Shown: in pieces, positions 34,598 through 43,840 of the stretch | Position numbering within the stretch: the first letter of the stretch is position 1 | Layout of the letters: each line of letters opens with the position of its first letter | Assembly (NCBI RefSeq): GCF_036997485.1 | Contig: NZ_JAWLPU010000003.1 | Coordinates: 186,001 to 250,000, forward strand | From: Brachyspira pilosicoli | Lineage (GTDB): Bacteria; Spirochaetota; Brachyspiria; Brachyspirales; Brachyspiraceae | Direction of reading: 5' to 3' | DNA: 64,000 bases | Translations under genes and position numbers: made by a program | The notes under the pieces: generated by a model | Told to the model about the DNA's origin: nothing | Seen by the model: only the letters and a program-made list of their open reading frames with translations | The model's database searches: none

Positions 34598-35722
34598 TTA
34601 AATTATTATAAGATTTTGTGTTATAAAATCTATTATTGAAGAAATATTATTAATATCAAAAACAGGGACTTCGCTTTTATAATTAATATCATTTGTAATT
34701 AAGGCTTTTAAAGAAGAGATTTCACATAAAGGTTTATTAGTTACATCTGTTCTAAACACTTCAATTTTTGGTATATTATCAAGATGTTTAAAACCCTCTA
34801 ATATAATTATGTCATACTCATTTAAGCTTTTTATAAACTTTATTAAATCATCTTTTTCATCTTCACTTTTTATATAGTCTTTTACAAGCATATATTTTAA
34901 TGGGGAATATATTAAAGTAGCAGAAGCTCCATTATTTTTAAAATCATAAGTATCTTTTCCATCTGTATCAAAAGAATGGTCATGAGATGTATGTTTTATC
35001 ACAGCAACACTTTTACCCATATTAACAAACTCTTTTATTAATTTGCATATTAGAGTTGTTTTCCCAGAGTTTCTTTTGCCACAAACGGCAAAATATTGAG
35101 GTATAGTTTTTTGAAATAATAAATAATCATCTGAAGTATTTATATTGTGTAATTTAAAAATTGTATATTTTAAATCTATATATTTAACTTTAATTTTTTC
35201 TATTAATTTTTTTATTCTATACTCTTTATTTTGTATATTTTTATTTACAGCATTAATTATATTTTTTGAATATATACCGCATAAAAAATAAGCCTTGTTA
35301 TTATAAACAGGTATAAAAGCATCATGATATTCATCTACCATACTTTGCATATAGTAAAGAAAATCTCTGCTAATATTAGGGGTATCACAGCTTAAAAATT
35401 GTATATAATCAGTATTAATATTAACAAATGCACTATGAATACCTCCTAAAGCACCTATGTTTTTATTAATATCTTCTATTGTATATATTTTTTTATTATA
35501 TTTTTCTTTATAATCAGAAATCAAGGAATTATATTTATCAGAATTATTCACAGATAAATATAATTCTTGATTACTGCATTCTGAAATAATATGTTCTAAA
35601 AACGTGCTGTTGTTATCATACTTAAGCAAGGCTTTATCTTTAAAATCAAATCTTTTGCTATTTCCACCGCATAAAACAACAGCAGCTATATTTTCATTAA
35701 AAAGCAAATTTAAAGTTTTCAT
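34598..35722 (-). CDS. MobA-MobB fusion, molybdenum cofactor guanylylation
   Basis: The 374-residue protein joins two enzymes. Residues 10-195 are MobA (AAVVLCGGNSKRFDFKDKAL; LSCDTPNISRDFL), which adds GMP to molybdopterin. Residues 208-370 are MobB (FAVCGKRNSGKTTLICKLI, a P-loop; VAVIKHTSHDHSFDTDGKDT), a GTP-binding helper. Together they make the bis-MGD cofactor needed by the molybdoenzyme of this operon. It starts inside the upstream oxidoreductase gene (26-base overlap). Confidence 0.9.
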   Translation of the reverse strand: MKTLNLLFNENIAAVVLCGGNSKRFDFKDKALLKYDNNSTFLEHIISECSNQELYLSVNNSDKYNSLISDYKEKYNKKIYTIEDINKNIGALGGIHSAFVNINTDYIQFLSCDTPNISRDFLYYMQSMVDEYHDAFIPVYNNKAYFLCGIYSKNIINAVNKNIQNKEYRIKKLIEKIKVKYIDLKYTIFKLHNINTSDDYLLFQKTIPQYFAVCGKRNSGKTTLICKLIKEFVNMGKSVAVIKHTSHDHSFDTDGKDTYDFKNNGASATLIYSPLKYMLVKDYIKSEDEKDDLIKFIKSLNEYDIIILEGFKHLDNIPKIEVFRTDVTNKPLCEISSLKALITNDINYKSEVPVFDINNISSIIDFITQNLIII

Positions 35723-36929
35723 CTATATTAAAAAAGTCTGAATAATCTATATTAAATAATGGTTTTTTTACTTTACTTACATCAATATTTTCTTTTATTA
35801 ATTGAGTAAGTATTCCAGCATAACGCAAATCACCTTGAAGCAAAGCACCATATATTTTACCGTTTTTATGAACTATCTTTCTGTAATTTCCTTTTTTATC
35901 ATCAAATATCTCTACCGAATATGAATCATCAGGAGGTATAACATTTCCTATAGACATTGAAGGAATATTAAAGAAATTCATTGTAGACTTAAAATTAAAT
36001 AGAGTATCTATATCAATATTATTTCCTGTCATATTATTAGCAGCTATTATTGCCTGTTTAACAGCAGCAGACCATATAGCAGTAGTTGCAGTAATATCTC
36101 CGGCAGCATATATATCATCAATATTTGTTTTACCAAATTTATCTATAACAACTCCTCCCATTTTATTTAACTCTATTTTGCTGTCTTTTAAATAATCAGT
36201 ATTAGGAGTAACTCCCATAGCAACAACTATAAAATCAGCATCAATCTTTCTTCCATCTTCAAGCTCAACAAATTTAGGATTTTTATTACTATCAATATCT
36301 ATTCTTTTTACTTTAACACTATAATACTGAGAAACATTATTTTCTTTTAATTTATCCTGATAAACATTAGCAGAATACTCATCTAATTGTTTGCTTATAA
36401 TGAAAGGAGCTATATCAATAACAGAAAGCTTTTCTAATCTATAAGGCAAAAGCCCGCTTACAACATCAACACCAATAAGCCCCGCACCAATAACTACAGC
36501 ATTTTTATATTTTTTAGCTAATTCCATTATTTTTTTACAATCATCAAGAGTTCTAACTCCCACAACATTATTAGCCTCTCTTAAATTTTCAATAGGAGGT
36601 ATAGCACTTGAGCCTCCTGTAGCTAAAAGAAGTTTATCATAACTCTCTTCATTTCCATTTGAAAGCTTTACAGTTTTTTTATCTGTGTCTATAGATATAG
36701 CTTTAGTATTGCTAATCCATTTTACATTATACTTATTAAAAAAATCTTCAGGCATAAAATTAAGAGATTCTTCTGTTCTTTTTCCGCTTATATAATAATG
36801 AAGCATGCATCTTGAATATATTTTATCATCTATAGATACTAAAGTGATATCAGCATCTTTATCTAACATTCTAAGTTCTCTCGCCCCATTTAATCCTGAA
36901 GCAGAAGCACCTAATACAAGATATTTCAT
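35697..36929 (-). CDS. NAD(P)/FAD-dependent oxidoreductase, nitrate-reductase partner
   Basis: The 410-residue flavoprotein has an FAD-binding Rossmann motif at the N-terminus (YLVLGASASGLNGAREL), an NAD motif GAGLIGVDVVSGLLPY (about 150) and a second FAD motif IYAAGDITATTAI (about 270). It resembles the N-terminal part of NirB and NADH-dependent rubredoxin/nitrite oxidoreductases. It likely carries NADH electrons to the neighbouring ferredoxin and molybdoenzyme, as in clostridial nar clusters. One base separates it from the ferredoxin gene. Confidence 0.85.
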   Translation of the reverse strand: MKYLVLGASASGLNGARELRMLDKDADITLVSIDDKIYSRCMLHYYISGKRTEESLNFMPEDFFNKYNVKWISNTKAISIDTDKKTVKLSNGNEESYDKLLLATGGSSAIPPIENLREANNVVGVRTLDDCKKIMELAKKYKNAVVIGAGLIGVDVVSGLLPYRLEKLSVIDIAPFIISKQLDEYSANVYQDKLKENNVSQYYSVKVKRIDIDSNKNPKFVELEDGRKIDADFIVVAMGVTPNTDYLKDSKIELNKMGGVVIDKFGKTNIDDIYAAGDITATTAIWSAAVKQAIIAANNMTGNNIDIDTLFNFKSTMNFFNIPSMSIGNVIPPDDSYSVEIFDDKKGNYRKIVHKNGKIYGALLQGDLRYAGILTQLIKENIDVSKVKKPLFNIDYSDFFNIDENFKFAF

Positions 36930-36930
36930 A

Positions 36931-37347
36931 TTATTTTACCTCCTCTAAAGTAATAGCTTTCATAGGACATTTTTTTACGCATTGAGAGCCTTCTTCATAA
37001 TGCTCACACATATCGCATTTTAATATTTGTTTTTTTGTTAAGCTATCTTCTTTTAATACTCCATAAGGACAAGCCATTATGCACATATAACAGCTTGCAC
37101 ACTGTTCTTTATCATAAGTTACATATCCTGTTTTTGGGTCTTTTTTCATAGCCCCAGACATGCAGGTATATACGCATTCTGGTAAATCGCAGTTTCTGCA
37201 AAATATAGGGGAGTTTTTATAATTACTGCTTATAACAACTCTGTTTCTTGGCTCTTCTCCGTCATGTGCAACTATACATGCACTTACGCAAGTTAAGCAG
37301 CCTATGCATTTATTTCTATCTATTGCTATTCTTTTTATAGGTTTCAT
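36931..37347 (-). CDS. Four-cluster ferredoxin, electron-transfer subunit
   Basis: This 138-residue protein carries four cysteine groups in the DmsB/NrfC-like pattern: CIGCLTCVSAC, CRNCDLPECVYTC, CASCYMCIMACP and CDMCEHYEEGSQCVKKCP. It therefore should bind four [4Fe-4S] clusters. It lacks a signal peptide, so it acts in the cytoplasm. It lies between the molybdoenzyme and the flavoprotein and is the obvious electron wire between them. Confidence 0.9.
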   Translation of the reverse strand: MKPIKRIAIDRNKCIGCLTCVSACIVAHDGEEPRNRVVISSNYKNSPIFCRNCDLPECVYTCMSGAMKKDPKTGYVTYDKEQCASCYMCIMACPYGVLKEDSLTKKQILKCDMCEHYEEGSQCVKKCPMKAITLEEVK

Positions 37348-37366
37348 ATTTACTCCTTTTTTATTT

Positions 37367-39451
37367 TTATATAGCCTTTTTTATATTAACAGGTGTTGAT
37401 TTATATGAAGGCTCTTTTGAATAAGTATCATATACACTAGGAGTTAGGGCATTAGTTTCTATATAGTGTATAGGAGCATATAATTGATTATCAGAAAGAG
37501 AATCTGTGATAAAAGCAATAAATTTTCTTGTCTGACCATTTATAGATTCCACTTCAACGGCATCAAAATTATTGATTCCTTTATTTTTTGCCATAGCTTC
37601 ACTTATGTAAATATAAGCATTCTTCACAGATACATCATTAACAACATCTAATTCTCTTGTTCTTGTTTGAGTATGCCATTGACCTACAGTTCCTCTTCCT
37701 GTATTTAATATATAAGGATATTTTTCGCTGCATTGAACAGGGTTTTCTATAGGCATTTCAAACATAAACTTAGCTTTTTTAGTTGGAGTATAATATTGAT
37801 TGTTTTCAAAAAGTCTTCTTTCATTATCAGTGAGAGGTGCACTTCCTTCAGGATAAGGCCATTGTATGCCAGGTGAATCATTTAAAGCATCATAGTCAAC
37901 ACCTGTAATATCACAAGGCATACCCTTACTGCATTTTTTCATTAATTCAAAAGCATCTTTAGGAGTTTCCCAGCCTTTTAATAAATCACCCATTCCTAAA
38001 GCTTCACCCATTTTGTAAAATACTTCATAATCTGTTAATTTGCCGTTTTTTTCTGTGAGTACAGGGCGTAATTTTGATAATCTTCTTTCTGTATTAATTA
38101 TTACACCTTCTTTATAAAGTCCTGAAGTAACAGGGAAATAAACATCGCAAAGCTTAGAGCTGTCTGTATCATCATAAATATCTTGTACTATGAATAATTC
38201 TAAATTTTCAATAGCTTTTTTGAAAGTTTCATTATTAGTCCAAGAATGTCTAGGATTAGTACAGCATATCCAAAGTGCTTTAATTTCTCCAGCGATAGCT
38301 TTTTCTATAATTGCATTATATGTAATAGTAGGGGCATTTGGAAGCCATTTTTCTTCTATGCCTAATGCTTTTGATACAGCTTCTCTTCTTTTAGGGTTAT
38401 CGAAATCTCCGCCTCCGTATAATCCTGCAGTATTACTGAAGGCTCTTGAGCCCATAGCGTTGCATTGTCCTGTTATAGAATTAGCACCTGTTCCAGGTCT
38501 TCCTATATTTCCTGTCATAAGTGCCAAGTTAATTATTGACTGAGCAGTGCGTACTGCCTGATAACCTTGATTAACTCCCATAGTCCACCAGAATGAAACA
38601 TTTTTTCCTTCATGTATCATAGTAGCTATTTCCATAACTTGTTCTTCTGATAAGCCTGTGTTTTCTTTTGCTTTGCTTAATGGAAAGTTTTTTACATGTT
38701 CTTTGTAAGCTTCAAAGTTTTCTGTATAATTTTCTATATATTCTTTATTAATCCAATCTTTTTCAATTAAAACATTAGCCAAAGTATAGAATAAATAAAT
38801 ATCTGTTTTACTTTTTAATCCGTACCAATAATCTGCTTCTTTAGCAGTTTCTGATTTTCTAGGGTCTATTACTATAACTTTTTTATTAGGAATTTTATTT
38901 AACCTTATTCTGTCCCATATAATAGGGTGTGCCACTATAGGGTTAGCACCAATTAAAAATATAGTGTCTGATAATTCAAAGTCATTTAAAGTATATGGAG
39001 GAGCATCAAAACCAAAACTTTGTTTATGAGCAACAACAGAAGTAGCCATGCATAATCTTGTATTTCCGTCTAAATTTCCGCCCAAAAAATTTCTAACAAC
39101 ATGTCCAAATATAGCCATACCCTCTGTTTCTAATTGACCTGTACTTATTCCAGCTATAGCCTGAGGTCCGTATTTTTCTTTTATTTCTTTTAATTTGGAA
39201 GCAGTATAATTAAAAGCCTCTTCCCAAGAAACATGCTTAACATTACCTTGTTTGTCTTTAATTCTTGGCTTAGAGTCAGGGCTATTCATAAGACCTTGCT
39301 TATTTAAATTAAGTCCTTTAATACAAGAGAACCCTTTATTAACAGGATAGTTTTTAGATGGTATAACTTTTGTGATTGTTTTACCATCTGATGTAACATC
39401 AAAATTGCATGCTAATGAGCAGTAATTACATGTTGTTTGCATAGTATTCAT
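37367..39451 (-). CDS. Molybdopterin oxidoreductase, NarA/NapA-like nitrate reductase
   Basis: A 694-residue bis-MGD enzyme. The N-terminal [4Fe-4S] motif is CNYCSLAC plus GFSCIKG. The Mo-ligand region is GNTRLCMATSVV (Cys near residue 133), which corresponds to the NARHCM segment of NapA and points to nitrate reductase rather than formate dehydrogenase (selenocysteine or Cys in another context) or DMSO reductase (Ser). There is no Tat signal, so it is cytoplasmic, like clostridial NarA and assimilatory NasA. Neighbouring ferredoxin, flavoprotein and Mo-cofactor genes support this. Substrate not proven. Confidence 0.85.
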   Translation of the reverse strand: MNTMQTTCNYCSLACNFDVTSDGKTITKVIPSKNYPVNKGFSCIKGLNLNKQGLMNSPDSKPRIKDKQGNVKHVSWEEAFNYTASKLKEIKEKYGPQAIAGISTGQLETEGMAIFGHVVRNFLGGNLDGNTRLCMATSVVAHKQSFGFDAPPYTLNDFELSDTIFLIGANPIVAHPIIWDRIRLNKIPNKKVIVIDPRKSETAKEADYWYGLKSKTDIYLFYTLANVLIEKDWINKEYIENYTENFEAYKEHVKNFPLSKAKENTGLSEEQVMEIATMIHEGKNVSFWWTMGVNQGYQAVRTAQSIINLALMTGNIGRPGTGANSITGQCNAMGSRAFSNTAGLYGGGDFDNPKRREAVSKALGIEEKWLPNAPTITYNAIIEKAIAGEIKALWICCTNPRHSWTNNETFKKAIENLELFIVQDIYDDTDSSKLCDVYFPVTSGLYKEGVIINTERRLSKLRPVLTEKNGKLTDYEVFYKMGEALGMGDLLKGWETPKDAFELMKKCSKGMPCDITGVDYDALNDSPGIQWPYPEGSAPLTDNERRLFENNQYYTPTKKAKFMFEMPIENPVQCSEKYPYILNTGRGTVGQWHTQTRTRELDVVNDVSVKNAYIYISEAMAKNKGINNFDAVEVESINGQTRKFIAFITDSLSDNQLYAPIHYIETNALTPSVYDTYSKEPSYKSTPVNIKKAI

Positions 39452-39482
39452 ATTTTTTTATACTCCTTCATTTAATTATTTT

Positions 39483-40676
39483 TTATATAAACTTTATATT
39501 AACTTTCTCTAAAGCTTTAATTTCATTAACCCCAACATCTATTTTTACAAGTGCTTTTATATTTGAAGGCAAATAGAAAGAGCCTTTATAATCAATTAGT
39601 TTAACAAGCGTTGCATCTTCATTAAAAACAAACTCAGCAGGCAAATATTCTTCAGTATCGCTTTTTTTCCTTTTGTATTCTTCAAGTAAAGGCAATTTAA
39701 AAAATTGATTATTATATTTACAGCCCATAGAATTATATATATAAGGTTTAACGAAGTTTTCAAAAGCAACTAATACAGCAAAAGGATTGCCAGGAAGTCC
39801 GAATATCGCTTTATTATCTTTTTTGCCAAAATAGAATGGTTTTCCAGGTTTTATTTTTACTCCATGACAAAGTTCTTTTATATTAAGTGCATTAAAAACT
39901 TCTTTTGTAAAGTCCATATCTCCAAATGATATGCCGCCGCTAACTATTATAATATCATTTTCATCTAATGCTTTATATACAACATTATAAAGACTATCAT
40001 AATCATCTTTTACTATGCCATAGAATTGGCATTCTATATTCATTGCTTTTAATTTATTTTTTATTAAAAAGCTGTTTGAATCGTATATCTTTCCTTCTTC
40101 AAGTTCTTTTGTAATATCTGTAAGTTCATTTCCTGTACTTATAAAAGCAATTTTAGGATTTTTTACTACCTCAATTTCTGAGTATCCGTTAGATGCTAAT
40201 TTTGATATGTCTTCAGCTTCTAATATTTTTACATTTAATAATAAATCACCTTTTTTATATCCGCTTCCTTTATATATGATGTTATCAGACTTTTCATCTT
40301 CTTTTATATAAACATATTTTTTTTCATTTTCATCAATAATTTCTGCAGCTTCAAATTTAGATATTTTATTTATATTGTTTGGAACAACCGCACCTGTCAT
40401 TATTTTTATGCAGCAATTTTCAGGAATGTTTATGTTTTTGCTTGAATTTCCTGCTATGATACTTTCTTTAAGCAGCAAAAATTTTTTATTACCATTATTA
40501 AAATATCCGTACCCATCCATTGCAGATTTATTAAAAGGAGGGTCATCTATTTTGTAATAAAGTTCTTTTTTAAGTACTCTTTTATATGCATCTTTTATAT
40601 TTATAACTTCGCTTTGTAAAGATATACTATTATTAAATATAATATTATAAACTTCATTTACTAATAATTTATGCAT
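39483..40676 (-). CDS. moeA: Molybdopterin molybdenumtransferase MoeA
   Basis: The 397-residue protein shows the MoeA layout: DDPPFNKSAMDGYGY at the N-terminus, IMTGAVVP, then the MoCF-binding domain with ISTGNEL, YDSNSFLIKNKL and IVSGGISFGDMDF. PGNPFAVLVAFENFV follows and domain IV comes at the end. It inserts molybdate into adenylated molybdopterin. It heads the operon for the nitrate-reductase-like enzyme, directly behind a CRP/HcpR-like operator. Confidence 0.93.
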   Translation of the reverse strand: MHKLLVNEVYNIIFNNSISLQSEVINIKDAYKRVLKKELYYKIDDPPFNKSAMDGYGYFNNGNKKFLLLKESIIAGNSSKNINIPENCCIKIMTGAVVPNNINKISKFEAAEIIDENEKKYVYIKEDEKSDNIIYKGSGYKKGDLLLNVKILEAEDISKLASNGYSEIEVVKNPKIAFISTGNELTDITKELEEGKIYDSNSFLIKNKLKAMNIECQFYGIVKDDYDSLYNVVYKALDENDIIIVSGGISFGDMDFTKEVFNALNIKELCHGVKIKPGKPFYFGKKDNKAIFGLPGNPFAVLVAFENFVKPYIYNSMGCKYNNQFFKLPLLEEYKRKKSDTEEYLPAEFVFNEDATLVKLIDYKGSFYLPSNIKALVKIDVGVNEIKALEKVNIKFI

Positions 40677-40699
40677 ACAATATACCTATATAACCCTTT

Positions 40700-40746
40700 A
40701 TTATAGAATATCATGTATGCTTATAAATGCCGTGATTTAAATCACA
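40700..40746 (-). promoter_or_regulatory. moeA-narA operon promoter with CRP/HcpR-like operator
   Basis: The palindrome CGTGATTTAAATCACA (40731-40746) contains GTGA-N6-TCAC. On the minus strand TATTCT (40710-40705) lies at exactly the same distance from the site centre as TATAAT does at asrA. A better TATAAT (40705-40700) is five bases further away. The site is in the 86-base gap between the Met8-like gene and moeA. Confidence 0.65.
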
Positions 40747-40762
40747 AATTATAATAAATTTA

Positions 40763-41221
40763 TTATATGTTTTTATCTAAATATTTTTTGATTTTCTCTT
40801 TTAATTCTAAAGCTTTTTTGGGATTACCATCTGCTGATATTGCTATAGAATATTCTTCATTTTCTATGCTTGTGCAAAAACGTATATTCATATTTTCTTT
40901 GGAAGAAACATTATTAACTAATATATTTTCTTTAATGCATAAATTAGATATTTCATTATTTATTTTCTCATCATCAGTAGCTGCAATAACTAAAAAATAT
41001 TTTTTTAATGTTTCTCTATCTATTTCAAATTTATTATTTATTATTTTTATTTTTTTATTATCTGCTAATTTTTTTATATCATCTAATATTTTATCAGAAA
41101 TAACTGTAACATCTTTACATTCATATTTTATAAGCTTATTAATTTTTCTTAAAGCAATATTCCCTCCGCCTATGATGAGGCACTCTTTATTTTTTATATC
41201 TAAAAATACTGGGAAAAACAT
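40763..41221 (-). CDS. Precorrin-2 dehydrogenase (Met8/CysG N-terminal type)
   Basis: The 152-residue protein starts FFPVFLDIKNKECLIIGGGN, the NAD-binding Rossmann motif of the CysG-N/Met8 family, and continues with FLVIAATDDEKINNEIS. It has the dehydrogenase part only; the chelatase dimer domain typical of Met8p is minimal. It would oxidise precorrin-2 to sirohydrochlorin with NAD, leaving metal insertion to CbiK. It starts four bases after the hemB stop. Confidence 0.88.
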   Translation of the reverse strand: MFFPVFLDIKNKECLIIGGGNIALRKINKLIKYECKDVTVISDKILDDIKKLADNKKIKIINNKFEIDRETLKKYFLVIAATDDEKINNEISNLCIKENILVNNVSSKENMNIRFCTSIENEEYSIAISADGNPKKALELKEKIKKYLDKNI

Positions 41222-41225
41222 TTTA

Positions 41226-42194
41226 TTATAGCTCTTTTAAATATTTGCTTAAATCCTTTGCATGATAAGTTATGATTATATCAGCACCCGCTCTTTTTAA
41301 TGCATACATATTTTCTAAAACAGCTCTTTTCTCATCTATAAATCCAAGCTTTGATGCTGCCTTAATCATAGAATATTCTCCGCTTACATTATAGGCTGCT
41401 ATTGGAATATTGAAATTATTTGATACATCTTTTATAACATCTAAATAAGACAAAGCAGGTTTTATTATAAAAATATCTGCTCCTTCATCTATATCATTTT
41501 CTATCTTTTTTATGTATTCTTTGCTGTTTCTAAAATCCATTTGATAACTTTTTCTATCTCCGAAACTTGGGGCAGAATCAGCAGCCATTCTAAAAGGTGA
41601 ATAATAGCAAGAAGCATATTTTACACTATAAGACATTATAGGAGTATTATAATATCTATTTTTATCTAAAATATTTCTAATAGCATAAACATGACCGTCC
41701 ATGCAATCTGAAGGAGCTACTATATCGCTTCCAGCTTGAACATGTGATAATGCTATTTTTGATATATATTCAAGTGTAGAATCATTATCAACATTATTTT
41801 CGCATAATATTCCGCAATGTCCATGTGAAGTATATTCGCACATACATACATCTGTTACAACTAAAAGATTAGGAAAATTTGATTTTATATATTTTACAGC
41901 ATTTTGTATTATTCCATTTTCATCAAAAGAAGAGCTTCCTATTTCATCTTTATTTTTAGGTATTCCAAATAATAATACACCTCTTATACCTAAACTAACT
42001 ATATCTTCTAACTCTTCTTTTAATTTGTCTATAGAAAGTCTAAACTGATTAGGCATAGCTTCTATTTCTTTTTTTACATTATTTCCTTCTTCTATGAATA
42101 TTGGATATAAAAAATCGTTCATAGTTAAATTTACATTGGATATTAAATCTCTTATAATAGCATTATTTCTTGTTCTTCTGGTTCTTTTAAACAT
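41226..42194 (-). CDS. hemB: Delta-aminolevulinic acid dehydratase (porphobilinogen synthase)
   Basis: This 322-residue enzyme shows RRTRNNAIIRDLI at the start, the zinc-type cysteine set DVCMCEYTSHGHCGIL, the active-site segment APSDCMDGHVYAI, MDFRNSKEYI and IIKPALSYLDVI with the Schiff-base Lys. YNVSGEYSMIKAA completes the family pattern. It condenses two aminolevulinate molecules to porphobilinogen. The cysteines indicate zinc dependence. It starts after AGGAG, 24 bases past cobA-hemD. Confidence 0.95.
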   Translation of the reverse strand: MFKRTRRTRNNAIIRDLISNVNLTMNDFLYPIFIEEGNNVKKEIEAMPNQFRLSIDKLKEELEDIVSLGIRGVLLFGIPKNKDEIGSSSFDENGIIQNAVKYIKSNFPNLLVVTDVCMCEYTSHGHCGILCENNVDNDSTLEYISKIALSHVQAGSDIVAPSDCMDGHVYAIRNILDKNRYYNTPIMSYSVKYASCYYSPFRMAADSAPSFGDRKSYQMDFRNSKEYIKKIENDIDEGADIFIIKPALSYLDVIKDVSNNFNIPIAAYNVSGEYSMIKAASKLGFIDEKRAVLENMYALKRAGADIIITYHAKDLSKYLKEL

Positions 42195-42218
42195 GTTTTT
42201 TTATTAATCTCCTAATAA

Positions 42219-43679
42219 TTATTTATCTTCCAATAAAGATTTTATAACACCTTCAGTATAAAATTCTTCAGCTTCTAAATATACACTTAAATTATTATCT
42301 CTTATTTTTTTGCTTGTTACAGGTCCTATAGATGCTATTTTTTTATTTTTAATTAAAGATACGTTATAATTAATTGATTCCAAAAATGATTCAACTGTAG
42401 ATGGGCTAAAAAATATTATATAATCTATCATATTAATATTTTCTATCATTACTTTCTCTTCATATTTTATTTTTTTAGTATTATATAATTCTAATTTTGT
42501 GAAGTTTCTATTATATTTGCTGCTTATTTCATCTGCATTTATAGGAGATATATTTGATGTGATTATTAATATATTATCATTTTCTTTAGTATGGTTTAGA
42601 GATTCTTTTATTAATTCATTAACTAAAAATTTATTAGGGTAAAAGTCTGCTTTAATTTTATATTTTTCTAAAGCATTTAAAGTTGCTTTTCCTACAACGC
42701 CTATTTTTATATTATTTAATATTCTCAAATCATCTATTTTTTCAATAAATGCATTAGCTCCATTTGATGAACATAATAATATAGCTTTATATTTATTTAA
42801 ATCATTTATTTGTTTATTATTATATTCTATATCTATCATAGGCAGCAGATAACATTGTGCTCCTAAGCTTATTAATCTATTGTATAAAATATTGCCTCTT
42901 TTTTTATCTCTTGTTATTAAAATAGACTTTCCGCTTAAAGGCATTTTATCATACCAAGAAAATTTATTTTGAAATTGAACCACTTCCCCAACAATAATAG
43001 CAGCGGGGGACTTTATGTTTTTTTCTTTAGATAAACTAACAATATTTTCTAAAGTGCCTACTATTACTCTTTGATTTGGACGGCATGCATTTTCTACTAT
43101 TGAAGCTTGAGAAGATTTTGATTTGCCGTTTTCTAAAAGTCCATTAACTATCTTTTCAAGGTTTGCTATTCCCATCAAAAATACTAAAGTCCCTTCCAAT
43201 TTTGAGATTATAGTAAAATCTAAATGATTATATTCACCCATAGCATGGGCTGTAAATACATGAAAACTTCTTGATATATTTCTATAAGTTAAAGGAATGC
43301 CTGCATATTCGCATGAGGCTATTGATGAACTTATGCCTGGCACTATTTCAAATTTAATGTTGTTGTCATATAAGAAATCTAATTCCTCTCCGCCTCTTCC
43401 AAATACTAAAGGGTCTCCGCCTTTGAGTCTTACAACTGTTTTATTTTGCAAGGCATATTTTAGAATTGTTTTATGTATAGTATTTTGAAGTTCAGGATTT
43501 CCGTGCTCCTTTCCTAAATATACTAACTCTGCTTTTTCATTGCAAAATTGAAGTATACTATTATCAACAAGCCTATCATATATAACACAATCGCATATAG
43601 ATAAAACTTCTTTTGCTTTTAATGTTAAAAGCTCATAAGAACCGCAGCCGCCTCCAACAATATATACTTTGCCAGACAT
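42219..43679 (-). CDS. Uroporphyrinogen-III methyltransferase / uroporphyrinogen-III synthase fusion
   Basis: The 486-residue protein fuses two enzymes. Residues 1-240 are the SAM-dependent methyltransferase CobA/SUMT: VYIVGGGCGSYELLTLKAKE, VVRLKGGDPLVFGRGGEE, GISSSIASCEYAGIPLTYR. Residues about 250-486 are HemD (KMPLSGKSILITRDKKRGN; CSSNGANAFIE; FFSPSTVESF). It closes the ring and methylates it twice to precorrin-2, committing the product to the siroheme or cobalamin branch. Such fusions are common in clostridia and spirochaetes. First gene of its operon. Confidence 0.93.
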   Translation of the reverse strand: MSGKVYIVGGGCGSYELLTLKAKEVLSICDCVIYDRLVDNSILQFCNEKAELVYLGKEHGNPELQNTIHKTILKYALQNKTVVRLKGGDPLVFGRGGEELDFLYDNNIKFEIVPGISSSIASCEYAGIPLTYRNISRSFHVFTAHAMGEYNHLDFTIISKLEGTLVFLMGIANLEKIVNGLLENGKSKSSQASIVENACRPNQRVIVGTLENIVSLSKEKNIKSPAAIIVGEVVQFQNKFSWYDKMPLSGKSILITRDKKRGNILYNRLISLGAQCYLLPMIDIEYNNKQINDLNKYKAILLCSSNGANAFIEKIDDLRILNNIKIGVVGKATLNALEKYKIKADFYPNKFLVNELIKESLNHTKENDNILIITSNISPINADEISSKYNRNFTKLELYNTKKIKYEEKVMIENINMIDYIIFFSPSTVESFLESINYNVSLIKNKKIASIGPVTSKKIRDNNLSVYLEAEEFYTEGVIKSLLEDK

Positions 43680-43717
43680 TTTTATAACCTTTACTTAATT
43701 ATAGAATTCGAAAAAAT

Positions 43718-43744
43718 ACTATAATAAAAATATTGTTTTGTCAA
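43718..43744 (-). promoter_or_regulatory. Promoter of the cobA-hemD / hemB / dehydrogenase operon
   Basis: On the minus strand TTGACA (43744-43739) and TATAGT (43723-43718) are separated by 15 bases, or TAGTAT by 17. No GTGA palindrome is nearby, so this operon may be constitutive. Confidence 0.45.
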
Positions 43745-43840
43745 ACAGATGATGTTTTTATAATTGATTAAATGATAATATAATATATTATTAAATTGTG
43801 AAATATTATAATGTATATTTTTTAATAAGGAGGACTTTTT

